Of a stretch of 64,000 bases of DNA, positions 35,252 to 44,827 are shown in pieces; positions within the stretch are counted from its first letter, which is position 1, and each line of letters starts with the position of its first letter. A model generated the notes under the pieces. That model did no database searches and was not told the origin of the DNA. It saw only the letters and a program-made list of their open reading frames with translations. Location of the stretch: assembly GCA_964352665.1 (NCBI GenBank), contig CAYGSJ010000008.1, positions 62,001 through 126,000 on the forward strand. Reading direction: 5' to 3'. This DNA is from UBA1672 sp964352665. Its GTDB lineage: Bacteria; Pseudomonadota; Alphaproteobacteria; Micavibrionales; Micavibrionaceae. A program made the position numbers and the translations under genes.

Positions 35252-36030
35252 ATAAGCTTGAAGAAATTTGTAACAAGAAAAGGTCTCACGTAGAAAAGCA
35301 AAAGAAGCTTTTACCGTTACTGGACATAGAAGAAAAGTTACAGGATATCCCGCTATCTTCAGGGTTTTTGGCAACTTTGAAACGAACCAATGGGCCAGCT
35401 GTTATAGCCGAAGTCAAAAAGGCATCACCTAGTTGTGGTGTGATACGAGAGGATTTCGATCCTGTTGGCATAGCACAAATTTATAAAGATGCAGGAGCAA
35501 GTTGCTTATCAGTTTTAACTGATGAACCCTATTTTCAAGGCCATGATAATTATTTGGTTCAAATTAAAAAAGAAGTAGACATACCCGTCCTTCGAAAAGA
35601 TTTCATTATTGATGTTTATCAAATTTACGAATCCCGTGTTCTGGGTGCTGATTGTATACTTTTAATTGCTGCTGTGCTTAGTGATAAGCAGTTGTGGGAG
35701 TTTTATGAGGTGGCACGTGAAATTGGCATGGATGTGCTAATTGAAGTCCATAATTTGCAGGAGCTTGAAAGAGCTCTGAGAATTGACCCTGCTATGATTG
35801 GTGTAAATAACAGAAATTTAAAGACACTTGATGTTGATCTACAGACATCCTTCGAGCTCGTAATGAATATACCTGCCAATGTATATAAAATTTCGGAAAG
35901 TGGTATTTCAACCCATGATACAATTCAAAGGCTGAACAGTATTGGTTATGGTGGCTTTTTAGTTGGAGAAAGTTTAATGCGTGAAAATGACACGGGCGCT
36001 GCGCTACGTCTGCTTTTGGGAAAAGAATAA
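35248..36030 (+). CDS. trpC: indole-3-glycerol phosphate synthase
   Basis: TIM-barrel enzyme that closes the indole ring. Catalytic and phosphate-binding motifs: 'VIAEVKKASPS', 'LSVLTDEPYFQG', 'VLRKDFIID', 'GVNNRNLKT' and 'ISESGIST'. 260 residues, monofunctional (no TrpF fusion). trpF, trpB and trpA are not in the window. In many alphaproteobacteria moaC and moeA stand between trpC and lexA; here lexA follows directly after 136 bases. Confidence 0.97.
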   Translation: MNKLEEICNKKRSHVEKQKKLLPLLDIEEKLQDIPLSSGFLATLKRTNGPAVIAEVKKASPSCGVIREDFDPVGIAQIYKDAGASCLSVLTDEPYFQGHDNYLVQIKKEVDIPVLRKDFIIDVYQIYESRVLGADCILLIAAVLSDKQLWEFYEVAREIGMDVLIEVHNLQELERALRIDPAMIGVNNRNLKTLDVDLQTSFELVMNIPANVYKISESGISTHDTIQRLNSIGYGGFLVGESLMRENDTGAALRLLLGKE

Positions 36031-36061
36031 ATCATAAACATCATTTTCAACTCAAGGTGTA

Positions 36062-36090
36062 TTGACACAAAGAGTGAACTAAAGTAGAAC
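36062..36090 (+). promoter_or_regulatory. lexA promoter with overlapping LexA operator
   Basis: A perfect TTGACA (36062-36067) and TAGAAC (36085-36090) are 17 bases apart. GAAC (36076-36079), seven bases, GAAC (36087-36090) matches the alphaproteobacterial LexA box GAAC-N7-GAAC (the reverse complement of GTTC-N7-GTTC) exactly. The operator covers the spacer and -10 box, so LexA binding would block its own promoter. It lies 76 bases before the lexA ATG. Confidence 0.82.
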
Positions 36091-36166
36091 AAATAGTGTA
36101 TATTATGTGTTTTTATAACACCTTTCTTTAGTCAGTATGACTTAGCCCAAATAGGATAGAGGGACA

Positions 36167-36853
36167 ATGCTTACAAAAAAACAAAAAGATTTGTTATTGT
36201 TTATTCATGAAAAAATGTCAGAGGATGACATTCCCCCTTCTTTTGAGGAAATGAAAAATGCGCTGGGTTTGAAGTCAAAATCAGGCATCCATAGATTGAT
36301 ATCTGCGCTTGTTGAGCGAGGTTATATTGAACGTTTACCACATAGGGCACGCGCACTTGAGATCAAGAGATTGCCTGAAGGGTTCCGCCCTCACGATAAT
36401 GATAGAACTACGGTTGCACAAACATCTAGAGAAATTCTTGCTGCGCATGAAATTGCTGCTTTTAACAGCATGGACGAGATCCCGTTATATGGCCGTATTG
36501 CTGCCGGCACACCAATTGAAGCCATTTGCGATGAAGGAGAAATGATTGCGTTGCCCCAAGGCTTTGTAGGTAATGGTGATCACTATGCGTTGAAAGTTGA
36601 CGGAGATTCAATGATCAATGCCGGTATTCACGATGATGATATGGTAATTATCAAACGTTGTGATACCGCAGAAAATGGTACCATTGTTGTTGCTTTGGTT
36701 GATGATCATGAAGTCACCCTTAAAAGGTTGCGTCGGGCAGGTAATAAAATTGTTCTTGAGCCGGAAAACGATGATTACGAACCAAGGGTTCTGGAGCCGG
36801 ACCGCGTTAAAATTCAAGGTACGCTTGCCAATTTACTGCGAACCTACCATTAA
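36167..36853 (+). CDS. lexA: SOS repressor LexA
   Basis: Repressor of the DNA-damage response, inactivated by RecA-stimulated self-cleavage. N-terminal winged helix ('LTKKQKDLLLFIHEKMSEDDIPPSFEEMK', 'SKSGIHRLISAL'), the Ala-Gly cleavage site in 'GRIAAGTPIEA', catalytic Ser in 'VDGDSMINAGI' and Lys in 'HEVTLKRLRR'. 228 residues, the usual alphaproteobacterial length. AGAGGGA precedes the ATG. The promoter carries a matching operator, so it is autoregulated. It converges on comEC with two bases between stops. Confidence 0.97.
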   Translation: MLTKKQKDLLLFIHEKMSEDDIPPSFEEMKNALGLKSKSGIHRLISALVERGYIERLPHRARALEIKRLPEGFRPHDNDRTTVAQTSREILAAHEIAAFNSMDEIPLYGRIAAGTPIEAICDEGEMIALPQGFVGNGDHYALKVDGDSMINAGIHDDDMVIIKRCDTAENGTIVVALVDDHEVTLKRLRRAGNKIVLEPENDDYEPRVLEPDRVKIQGTLANLLRTYH

Positions 36854-36855
36854 GT

Positions 36856-39006
36856 TTACCTTGGGTAAGCAGACCAGGGTCTTCCGGATGTTTTTTCCAT
36901 TGCTGTTATAATTTTAACTGTCCCGTTATTGACCCAAATGGCATGACTTCCTTTTCCCCATGTATCGAATTTATCTATACTAATATTCGATTTACAAAGA
37001 TTTTTTCTATATTGATCCGGTAAGGGATCTACTGAAAGAATAATATCAGCCCAATCGCATTCTTGCTTTTCAATATAGGGATTAAGAATAAAAGATATCT
37101 TTGTATTATTGATAGTGATGCGGCATCCCTGCTCCCCACACTTATAAAAGTCAACCTGATCCTTGTTGCCCCCTTTATAATTCAGTTTTTTAGCGCTGTT
37201 TTCAGGGAGGCCGTAATATTTTTCCCAATTTTCCCTTATAAATCGATCAGACCTACGTGAGGAAACATATAAATCATGCCCCGCAACATAAAAACCAAAT
37301 AGTTTATTTGTATCTGAAATTAAAATAGTTGGCATAGTTTGTTGTGCAAGTATCGCAGATAAAAGAATAGCGGGTAATGCTAGTATTTTCCCCCACCCCT
37401 TCCATAGGGTAAAAAACAGGGACCCCATAATGAGCACAATAAAGGACATAAAGTTCCAGAAAGGTGTTTTTATAACCGCATGTGGCAAATCGGCGGCCCA
37501 ATAGGCAATCTCGAGCATGCACTCTATGCCAATTCCCACCATTTGTAGAGGTAAGTATTCTAATCCTAGGGGCATGAGGAAGAGGCTTAACAGGGCAAAA
37601 GGCATAACCAGAAAGGCAAGCAACGGGACGGCAATAAGGTTTGCAACAGATCCCATATATGACACTTGACCGAAATGATAAATTGCAAATGGTGCGGTAG
37701 CAATACTCGCTATGATGGTTGTAAAACAGACGCCAAGAAAATAGACACTCATTTTGTTTAGCCAGCCCTCTTTTCTATAAAATGCAGACCAGTAGTCTTT
37801 TGTAATTTCATAGAAATAAATAAGGCATGTCACTGCTGCAAAAGACATATGAAAGCTTGCTGAAAGTAGGCTTTCGGGTGATATAAGAAGCACAGAAAAG
37901 GCAGCAAAAGCAACTAGACGCAAGGATATAGGGGAACGATCTAGAATAATGGCCAGAAAAACCACGCCAATCATTAATACGGCTCTTTGTGTTGAAATAG
38001 TGCTGCCTGCGATCATCATATAAAAAAGTGCGACTATTAAAGTTGCTATAGCTACAATTTTTTTAACGGGATAGCGCAAAGCAAAGCCCGGAATTAAAAC
38101 AAGAAAAAACCTAAACACAAAGAAAAATGCTCCAGCAAATAAGCCGACATGTAAGCCTGAAATTGCAAGCATGTGCGCAAGCCCGGCATCTCTTAATGCT
38201 TGTTGGTCTTCTTCCGTCAGGGATTTCTTTTGCCCAACCAATAATGCCAAGGCTATACTGGCTTGCCTTGTAGGTAAGGCCTTTTCTATATGGTGTGCTA
38301 TCTTTGCCCTGATTTTTTCAATATGAAAGGTACTTCTTTTTGAGGGAGATATAACTTCCGGAGCCTTGTAAATAAAGCCTACGGCTCCAATACTTTGGAA
38401 ATACAAGTATCGGCGAAAATCAAATCCATCGGGAATTATTGGTGCAGATGGAGGATTTAAAGCCGCAAGAACCTTTATAGTTTGGCCTATTTTTACATCA
38501 CTGTCTGCTCTAAGCCGTAGCCTTATCTTTTTGGGAGTAAATTTTTTTTCTAGATTTTCTATAGCAAGATCTGAGAGCGTTAAGCGGCTTCCATCACCCT
38601 CTTCCATCTTTTCGATTTGCTCAATCTTACCGAATATTTCAACAGGCCCTATTTTTTTTGAAATGATAGGCGTTGATACGAATTCAGTTCGGATTTTTGC
38701 GGCAGTAAAGCCAGTTGAGAGAATTAATATTCCTAACAGAAGTATTCTAATATGTGGTTTTGCATTACGTCCGAGTACAGTGAGGCAAGTACATACCAGT
38801 GAAAAAAATAGGCACAAAATAAGTGGTGGCTCAATGGAAAGAGAGAAATAGAGCGCAATACCCAAAGAAAGTGCAATAGGTGTCCAGAGAAACATATTAT
38901 CCCTCTGGTGCAGAATGCTATCCATCGGATTGACCGATAGAGGCGGAAAAAGATTAAATATTCTTTCCTGTATTCTTATACTGTATTTGCTTTGTGCGTA
39001 TGACAT
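36856..39006 (-). CDS. comEC: ComEC/Rec2-family DNA uptake channel
   Basis: Polytopic inner-membrane protein for passage of single-stranded DNA in transformation. N-terminal DUF4131-like region ('FLWTPIALSLGIALYFSL'), then the Competence domain with 'AGLAHMLAISGLHVGLFAG', 'STISTQRAVLMIGVVFLA' and many membrane helices. The C-terminal roughly 150 residues resemble the reduced, apparently inactive MBL-like domain of alphaproteobacterial ComEC ending in 'SGRPWSAYPR'. The frame is open to an ATG at 39042, only 14 bases from the divergent gltX start; I prefer ATG 39006. Presence alone does not prove natural competence. Confidence 0.9.
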   Translation of the reverse strand: MSYAQSKYSIRIQERIFNLFPPLSVNPMDSILHQRDNMFLWTPIALSLGIALYFSLSIEPPLILCLFFSLVCTCLTVLGRNAKPHIRILLLGILILSTGFTAAKIRTEFVSTPIISKKIGPVEIFGKIEQIEKMEEGDGSRLTLSDLAIENLEKKFTPKKIRLRLRADSDVKIGQTIKVLAALNPPSAPIIPDGFDFRRYLYFQSIGAVGFIYKAPEVISPSKRSTFHIEKIRAKIAHHIEKALPTRQASIALALLVGQKKSLTEEDQQALRDAGLAHMLAISGLHVGLFAGAFFFVFRFFLVLIPGFALRYPVKKIVAIATLIVALFYMMIAGSTISTQRAVLMIGVVFLAIILDRSPISLRLVAFAAFSVLLISPESLLSASFHMSFAAVTCLIYFYEITKDYWSAFYRKEGWLNKMSVYFLGVCFTTIIASIATAPFAIYHFGQVSYMGSVANLIAVPLLAFLVMPFALLSLFLMPLGLEYLPLQMVGIGIECMLEIAYWAADLPHAVIKTPFWNFMSFIVLIMGSLFFTLWKGWGKILALPAILLSAILAQQTMPTILISDTNKLFGFYVAGHDLYVSSRRSDRFIRENWEKYYGLPENSAKKLNYKGGNKDQVDFYKCGEQGCRITINNTKISFILNPYIEKQECDWADIILSVDPLPDQYRKNLCKSNISIDKFDTWGKGSHAIWVNNGTVKIITAMEKTSGRPWSAYPR

Positions 39007-39056
39007 GTTAGTGTCCGAAATCTTAAAATTATACGTAATCAAGGCACACGAGAATT

Positions 39057-40460
39057 ATGACTGTTGTAACACGTTTTCCTCCATCTCCTACAGGATTTAT
39101 GCATGTTGGTAGTGCACGGACCGCACTGTTTAATTGGCTATATGCCCGCCGTCATGGCGGAAAATTCGTTGTCCGTATTGAAGATACAGATAGAAAACGT
39201 CATTCAGAAGAAGCCGTACAGGCTATTATAGATGGGCTTGAATGGCTTGGTCTTGATTATGATGGCGAGATTACATCACAGTTTTCCCGTATGGACAGAC
39301 ATGCGGAAATAGCTAGAGAAATGCTTGAAAATGGCAAGGCCTATTATTGTTATTGCAGCCCTGAAGAGCTGGAGGAAATGAGAGAGAGAGCAAAAGAAGA
39401 CGGGCAGAAGGTTTTCTACGACAGAAAGTGGAGAGACGCTGATCCCTCTAGTGCTCCCCCTGATGTTAAGCCCGTTATTCGCATCAAAGCACCCATTGAT
39501 GGAGAAACGACGATTCATGACAAGGTTCAGGGTGATGTCACTGTTTCGAATGACCAGCTAGATGATTTTATTATTTTACGAAGCGATGGTACGCCAACTT
39601 ATATGCTTTCGGTTGTTGTTGATGATTACGACGCGGGCGTAACCCATGTTTTGCGGGGTGATGACCATTTGAATAACACTTTCAGGCAAAAAGTTATTTA
39701 CGATGCTATGGGCTGGGATGTTCCGGTTTATGCACACTCCCCTCTTATTCACGGGGCGGATGGAAAGAAATTTTCAAAAAGACATGGTGCACAAAGTGTA
39801 CAAGATTTTCAGGAAATGGGGTATTTGCCGGAAGCATTGCTCAACTATCTGCTTCGCTTGGGTTGGTCCCATGGGGATGATGAAATTATTCCGCTTACGC
39901 AGGCGGTTGAATGGTTTGATCTGGATCATCTGGGGAAAGCGGCTGCAAAATTCGATTTTGCTAAGCTGGATAATGTGAATGCTCATTATATAAAAGAGTG
40001 TGATGATGATCGATTAGTTACTCTGGTTTCCTCTTTCTATAAATCCAGACATGGCGTGGAGCTAGATGAAACTGGCAAACAGCGTATTATAGCGGGCATG
40101 GAGGAGTTGAAGTCGCGATCAAAGACATTGTTGCAATTTGTTGATGATTCTGTGTTTTATCTCAAGTCAGTACCCTTGTCTTTTGATGAAAAGGCCGAGA
40201 ACACATTACAAGACGCAAGCAGTGTGTTGGAAGCTTTGTTATCTGCGTTTCAAAGTGAAAATGAGTTGATGTCTGACAAGGTTCAGGAGATTTGTAAATC
40301 GGTTGCAGATACAATGGCAGAAGGAAAGCTCGGTAAAATTGCCATGCCGTTACGCGCTGCTTTGACCGGAACGACTGTATCTCCCTCTATTTTTCATGCT
40401 GCCGAGATTCTAGGAAAAGCAGAAACCTGCTCTCGTATTCAGGCGGCACTTGACCGTTAA
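39057..40460 (+). CDS. gltX: glutamyl-tRNA synthetase
   Basis: Class I synthetase charging tRNA-Glu. 'RFPPSPTGFMHVGSARTALFNWL' carries the HIGH-equivalent 'HVGS', and 'GKKFSKRHGA' is the KMSKS-equivalent. The C-terminal anticodon-binding helical domain follows; 467 residues. No GlnRS is seen here; many alphaproteobacteria use GluRS plus GatCAB for Gln-tRNA, sometimes with a second GltX, which cannot be judged from this window. The transcript must begin inside the 5' end of the divergent comEC frame. Confidence 0.97.
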   Translation: MTVVTRFPPSPTGFMHVGSARTALFNWLYARRHGGKFVVRIEDTDRKRHSEEAVQAIIDGLEWLGLDYDGEITSQFSRMDRHAEIAREMLENGKAYYCYCSPEELEEMRERAKEDGQKVFYDRKWRDADPSSAPPDVKPVIRIKAPIDGETTIHDKVQGDVTVSNDQLDDFIILRSDGTPTYMLSVVVDDYDAGVTHVLRGDDHLNNTFRQKVIYDAMGWDVPVYAHSPLIHGADGKKFSKRHGAQSVQDFQEMGYLPEALLNYLLRLGWSHGDDEIIPLTQAVEWFDLDHLGKAAAKFDFAKLDNVNAHYIKECDDDRLVTLVSSFYKSRHGVELDETGKQRIIAGMEELKSRSKTLLQFVDDSVFYLKSVPLSFDEKAENTLQDASSVLEALLSAFQSENELMSDKVQEICKSVADTMAEGKLGKIAMPLRAALTGTTVSPSIFHAAEILGKAETCSRIQAALDR

Positions 40461-40488
40461 ACTATTTTTAGGATTCCGATAGAATTCA

Positions 40489-40517
40489 TTGATAACAAAA
40501 GGGTTTTAAGATACACT
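40489..40517 (+). promoter_or_regulatory. probable gltA promoter
   Basis: TTGATA (40489-40494), a 17-base spacer and TACACT (40512-40517) form a good sigma70-type promoter 120 bases before the gltA ATG. The leader then contains a small GTCT-TTCG-AGAC tetraloop hairpin (40524-40535). Consensus-based inference. Confidence 0.5.
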
Positions 40518-40636
40518 CGTTGTGTCTTTCGAGACGTTCCCCCCTCTGCCCTGAAAATCTATTTCTAGGACAAAATATCACAGAGTACTGCGTATACATA
40601 ATAAACCTTTAACAGGATTACCACGAGGATACCGAG

Positions 40637-41944
40637 ATGTCTCAAAGCTCCAAGTCAGAAAAAACATTCACGCTGACCAATGATGAAACAGGTGACAGCT
40701 ATAAGTTGCCTGTTATAGAGGGAACTGCGGGGCCACCGGTTATTGATATAAGATCACTTTATGCGGAATCTGGTCATTTTACCTTTGATCCAAGTTTCAC
40801 ATCGACAGGAAGCTGCAAGTCCAGATTGACTTTTATTGACGGTGAAAAAGGTATATTACAGCACCGCGGATATAATATTTCTGATCTTGCGGAGAAAAGT
40901 TCATTTTTAGAGGTGGCACATCTGTTGCTCAATGGGGATTTGCCGAACAGGCAGCAAAAAGAGCAATTCGAACATGAAATTACTTATCACACCATGGTGG
41001 ATGAGCAGGTGAACTTTTTTTACAGAGGGTTTAGGCGTGATGCACACCCTATGGCGATTATGTGTGGTGTTGTTGGTGCTTTATCCGCTTTCTATCATGA
41101 TTCACTCGATATTTATGATCCCGAGCAAAGAGAAGTTTCTGCCCATAGATTGATCGCAAAAATTGCAACATTGGCTGCAATGACCCATAAATTCTCAATC
41201 GGTCAGCCGTTTATGTATCCAAGGAATGATCTATCCTTCGCTGAAAACTTTCTTTATATGTGTTTTGCGGTACCGGCAGAACCATATAAGGTTAATCCGG
41301 TTCTGGCTAATGCTATGGACAAAATATTTATTCTTCATGCAGACCACGAGCAAAATGCGTCAACATCTACAGTAAGATTAGCCGGTTCATCGCAAGCCAA
41401 TCCTTTTGCCTGTGTTGCTGCCGGTATAGCGTCTTTATGGGGGCCAAGCCACGGCGGGGCTAACCAGGCTGTTTTAGAGATGCTTGACCAAATTGGAACG
41501 GTAGATCGTATTCCCGAGTTTCTGGAACGCGCAAAAGATAAGGATGATCCTTTCAGACTTATGGGGTTTGGACACAGGGTTTATAAGAATTTTGATCCTA
41601 GGGCCAATGTTCTCAAAGCATCTTGTGATGAGGTTCTTGAAGATCTGGGAATCAATGATCCAAGGCTAGAGCTTGCTATGGAATTAGAGCGTATAGCCCT
41701 TGAGGACCCTTATTTTGTTGAGCGTAAACTGTTTCCGAATGTTGATTTCTATTCCGGTATTATTTTAAAAGCCATGGGTTTCCCGGTCAGTATGTTTACG
41801 GTTTTATTTGCCGTGGCACGTACTGTTGGCTGGGTATCACAGTGGAAAGAAATGATTGAGGAGCCATCATTGCGCATAGGGCGCCCGCGACAACTTTACA
41901 CAGGTCCGGCAGAGCGCCCTTATGTTGATCTTGAAGACCGTTAG
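40637..41944 (+). CDS. gltA: citrate synthase
   Basis: First enzyme of the TCA cycle, hexameric proteobacterial type I form (435 residues). Active-site segments 'ILHADHEQNASTSTVRL', 'SLWGPSHGGANQAVLEML', 'GFGHRVYKNFDPRA' and the C-terminal 'RIGRPRQLYTGP' are present. GAGGAT lies upstream of the ATG. A 176-base gap after gltX holds its own promoter. It converges on lpxB, nine bases apart. Confidence 0.97.
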   Translation: MSQSSKSEKTFTLTNDETGDSYKLPVIEGTAGPPVIDIRSLYAESGHFTFDPSFTSTGSCKSRLTFIDGEKGILQHRGYNISDLAEKSSFLEVAHLLLNGDLPNRQQKEQFEHEITYHTMVDEQVNFFYRGFRRDAHPMAIMCGVVGALSAFYHDSLDIYDPEQREVSAHRLIAKIATLAAMTHKFSIGQPFMYPRNDLSFAENFLYMCFAVPAEPYKVNPVLANAMDKIFILHADHEQNASTSTVRLAGSSQANPFACVAAGIASLWGPSHGGANQAVLEMLDQIGTVDRIPEFLERAKDKDDPFRLMGFGHRVYKNFDPRANVLKASCDEVLEDLGINDPRLELAMELERIALEDPYFVERKLFPNVDFYSGIILKAMGFPVSMFTVLFAVARTVGWVSQWKEMIEEPSLRIGRPRQLYTGPAERPYVDLEDR

Positions 41945-41953
41945 TTAGTTAAG

Positions 41954-43108
41954 TTAGGATTTAAGAATATTCTCTATGAAGTTTACGGCTTGAACTTCCG
42001 GAGGTTCGCTGCTTTCGCCTTTTAGCATTTCATGTAATTTTGCGAATTCGTCCTTCTGTGTCACTTGTTTTTCTGTATTTTTAAGAAGCTGAGTTGCGCC
42101 TTGCGCAATATTTTCTGACGTACATTTTGACTGAAGAAATTCTGGAACCACGCTTTTGTCCAGAAGGATATTTGCCAGATGCACATATTTTATTTTTGCC
42201 AAAAATTTTATAATTCCTGCGGTTATTGGATTTATTTTATAAGCAATAACATGTGGAACTCCTGCATAAGAAAGCTCTAAGCCAACTGTTCCGGAGACGG
42301 CAATCGCAATGTTGCATGCCTTCATGGCTTCCCATTTAACAATGGGGTTTGCACTGACAAAAATCTTCAGTTCACAGCCCTCTAGTAGTTTTTGTACGTT
42401 ATATTCCAAATCAGGAAGCGTCGGAGCAATAACATAAATTGTCTCAACGTAGTCATTCATGTATTGGACAGCTTCTCTTAAAATAGGCCCAAGGTTTTTA
42501 AACTCGTTATCCCTGCTTCCAAAAAAAAGACCCACTGCCTGAGCATCTTCGGGAATATCATTTTCCTTCCGGAATACGGATCCCTCTGCTTCTCTTGCAT
42601 TTGTAGAAACAATTGGATGTCCAACATGGGCAGCTTTCAAGCCATGCGCCGTGAAATGCTCAACCTCCATTGGAAACAGGCACATAACACCATCCATAAA
42701 ATTCGCCATATTTTTGGCACGTTCAGGTCTCCAAGCCCATACACTGGGGGCCACATAATGAATAATTTTACCTTTGTAGATACCTCGTTTTTTTAAGGAT
42801 TTGGCAATAATAAAATTAAAATCGGGGAAATCTACTGTAATTACGGCGTCAGGCTGTTGCTTTTCAATTTCTTCAACAATCGCTTTATTTATTTTAATCA
42901 GTCTAGGAATTTTAGGTAAAACTTCCCAAATTCCTATAACCGATATTTGGTCCATAGGAAGAAGTTCATTAAACCCCTCATGTTTCATCAGGGGGCCGCC
43001 AATACCAAGGCACTCTAGTGAATCGCCATATTTCTTCTTAAGTTGCTTCAGAAGGGGGGCGGCAAGTGCATCACCTGAGTTTTCACCTACGATAAAAAAA
43101 AGTTTCAT
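41954..43108 (-). CDS. lpxB: lipid A disaccharide synthase
   Basis: Glycosyltransferase joining lipid X and UDP-diacylglucosamine. 'FFIVGENSGDALAAPLL', 'CLGIGGPLMKHEGF', 'VITVDFPDFNF', 'HYVAPSVWAWRPERAK' and 'MCLFPMEVEHF' are family signatures. 384 residues. Last gene of the lipid A run; it follows lpxI by 22 bases. Confidence 0.96.
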   Translation of the reverse strand: MKLFFIVGENSGDALAAPLLKQLKKKYGDSLECLGIGGPLMKHEGFNELLPMDQISVIGIWEVLPKIPRLIKINKAIVEEIEKQQPDAVITVDFPDFNFIIAKSLKKRGIYKGKIIHYVAPSVWAWRPERAKNMANFMDGVMCLFPMEVEHFTAHGLKAAHVGHPIVSTNAREAEGSVFRKENDIPEDAQAVGLFFGSRDNEFKNLGPILREAVQYMNDYVETIYVIAPTLPDLEYNVQKLLEGCELKIFVSANPIVKWEAMKACNIAIAVSGTVGLELSYAGVPHVIAYKINPITAGIIKFLAKIKYVHLANILLDKSVVPEFLQSKCTSENIAQGATQLLKNTEKQVTQKDEFAKLHEMLKGESSEPPEVQAVNFIENILKS

Positions 43109-43130
43109 GGCAATGCCCTTTTATAAAGGA

Positions 43131-43970
43131 TTACGTGATCGGGATCCCGACCACGAATAGTTTATACTGATCAGCCTTCTTAGCAACGTTTTTTGCATCA
43201 GCTACAATGACGTTATTTGCATGCAATGCAATACCAGACAAACCTGCATCATATGCATTTTTTATAGTATTCGTGCCGATTGTTGGCATATCCAATGCCT
43301 TATCTTGTTGGGGTTTGCAGGTCTTGATGAGAATTCCGCCTCTTCCCTTTTTTTGAAGTGCAGCACATCTCATAATTAAATCGTCTGTCCCCTCCACTGC
43401 TTCTACTCCGAGAATAATACCATTTTGAATAATAATGGACTGGCCAATATCAAGCGCCCCTATTTGTTGGGAGGCCTTTATACCCAGTTCAATATCGGTT
43501 TCATCTTCAGGCAAAAAACTGTATTGGCCTAGTGGACCTTCTCTTACCACAAGGTCTTCACAAAATTTTTGTATAGGATGGAGGCTAAACCCTTCTTTTT
43601 CCAGCGCTTTTTTAATAGAAGTCAGTAGGCTGTTATCACCTAATGCTCTGAACCCGATTCCTGTCATAATTTTTGCTGCTTTTAGATCAGGTTTTATTTC
43701 GCTAAGGGAGGGGCGTTTTATTGCCCCGATCATCACAAGATCTTTTACCCCATTTTGTTTCAGGTACTTTATAATTTTACCCGCAGCCCCAAATCTGGAC
43801 CACAAATGATGACCATGGTTCATAGCGTCTGGGTTTGTGTGCCCCTTAAACCCTATTACGTAGGGCTCTATTCCCATTTCTTTACAGGCCGATATCAAGC
43901 TTTCCGGTAAAGTTCCGGCGCCGGCAATAATTCCAAGTTTCTGAAAATTTATTTTTTCCGGGGCTGACAT
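43131..43970 (-). CDS. lpxI: UDP-2,3-diacylglucosamine pyrophosphatase LpxI
   Basis: Releases lipid X and UMP from UDP-diacylglucosamine, replacing LpxH in most alphaproteobacteria. 279 residues with the LpxI (DUF1009) pattern: 'LGIIAGAGTLPESLI', 'GAAGKIIKYLKQNGVKDLVMIGAIKRPSL', 'DNSLLTSIKKALEKEGF', 'VEAVEGTDDLI', 'LDMPTIGTNTI' and 'GIALHANNVIVAD'. It overlaps lpxA by 22 bases, which places its start inside the lpxA end and supports its role between LpxA and LpxB. Confidence 0.95.
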   Translation of the reverse strand: MSAPEKINFQKLGIIAGAGTLPESLISACKEMGIEPYVIGFKGHTNPDAMNHGHHLWSRFGAAGKIIKYLKQNGVKDLVMIGAIKRPSLSEIKPDLKAAKIMTGIGFRALGDNSLLTSIKKALEKEGFSLHPIQKFCEDLVVREGPLGQYSFLPEDETDIELGIKASQQIGALDIGQSIIIQNGIILGVEAVEGTDDLIMRCAALQKKGRGGILIKTCKPQQDKALDMPTIGTNTIKNAYDAGLSGIALHANNVIVADAKNVAKKADQYKLFVVGIPIT

Positions 43971-44743
43971 AATGGAAATCTTGTTTTGGCTCGCGCGAAG
44001 TCAATGATAGATACGATTAGTTTATCTTCTTTAAAATCATTGGCAACCATTTCTATACGTTGATCTAATGTTCCCTCGTCTCCAAAAAGCTGGTTAAATG
44101 CCCGTTGCAAATTTCTGATTTCATCTTTATTAAAGCCGCGTCGTTCAAGCCCGATAAGGTTTAATCCTGCTAGAAAGGCACGGTCACCTTTTACGCGGCC
44201 ATAAGGAATAACATCGTTCTCAACACCGGACATGCCGCCAATAACAGCATGGGGGCCTATACGAACAAACTGATGGACTGCGGATAATCCTCCCAAAATA
44301 GCGAAATCGCCGACAGTAACGTGCCCAGCCAGAGTTGCATTATTGGCCATTATAACATTATTGCCAATTATGCAGTCATGTGCCACGTGTGATCCTACCA
44401 TAAAAAGACAGTTGTCACCGATAACGGTTTGCATTTCGCCGTGTTCTGTGCCCGGGTTCATAGTGACATGTTCGCGTATTGTATTGTTTTTACCGATAAT
44501 CAGTTTTGATTTTTCACCTGAGAATTTTAAATCCTGAGGCTGTGTTCCTAAAGATGTAAAAGGAAAAATTTCGGTATTGCTTCCTATTGATGTAAGTCCT
44601 GTAACATTAACATGGGAATGGAGCGTTACATTTTCTTCCAATGTAACATCAGGCCCTATAACGCAGAACGGACCTATTGTGACATTGTTCTTTATAGCGG
44701 CATTTTTATCGATTACAGCAGTTTCATGAATTTGTGCAGACAT
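43949..44743 (-). CDS. lpxA: UDP-N-acetylglucosamine acyltransferase LpxA
   Basis: First step of lipid A synthesis. Left-handed beta-helix hexapeptide repeats ('AAIKNNVTIGPFCVIG...VTLEENVTLHSHVNV'), catalytic His in 'GSHVAHDCIIG', and the C-terminal helical domain ('GLERRGFNKDEIRNLQRAF'). 264 residues from ATG 44743, which has AAGAG upstream; the open frame to 44788 adds non-homologous residues. Confidence 0.97.
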   Translation of the reverse strand: MSAQIHETAVIDKNAAIKNNVTIGPFCVIGPDVTLEENVTLHSHVNVTGLTSIGSNTEIFPFTSLGTQPQDLKFSGEKSKLIIGKNNTIREHVTMNPGTEHGEMQTVIGDNCLFMVGSHVAHDCIIGNNVIMANNATLAGHVTVGDFAILGGLSAVHQFVRIGPHAVIGGMSGVENDVIPYGRVKGDRAFLAGLNLIGLERRGFNKDEIRNLQRAFNQLFGDEGTLDQRIEMVANDFKEDKLIVSIIDFARAKTRFPLCQPRKK

Positions 44744-44827
44744 ATTTACTCTTATATAATTCTCTTTACGCCTTATAAGATAAGACATTCAGAAAAAAGA
44801 ACAAATCACGCTTTGTTACCAAACGTT

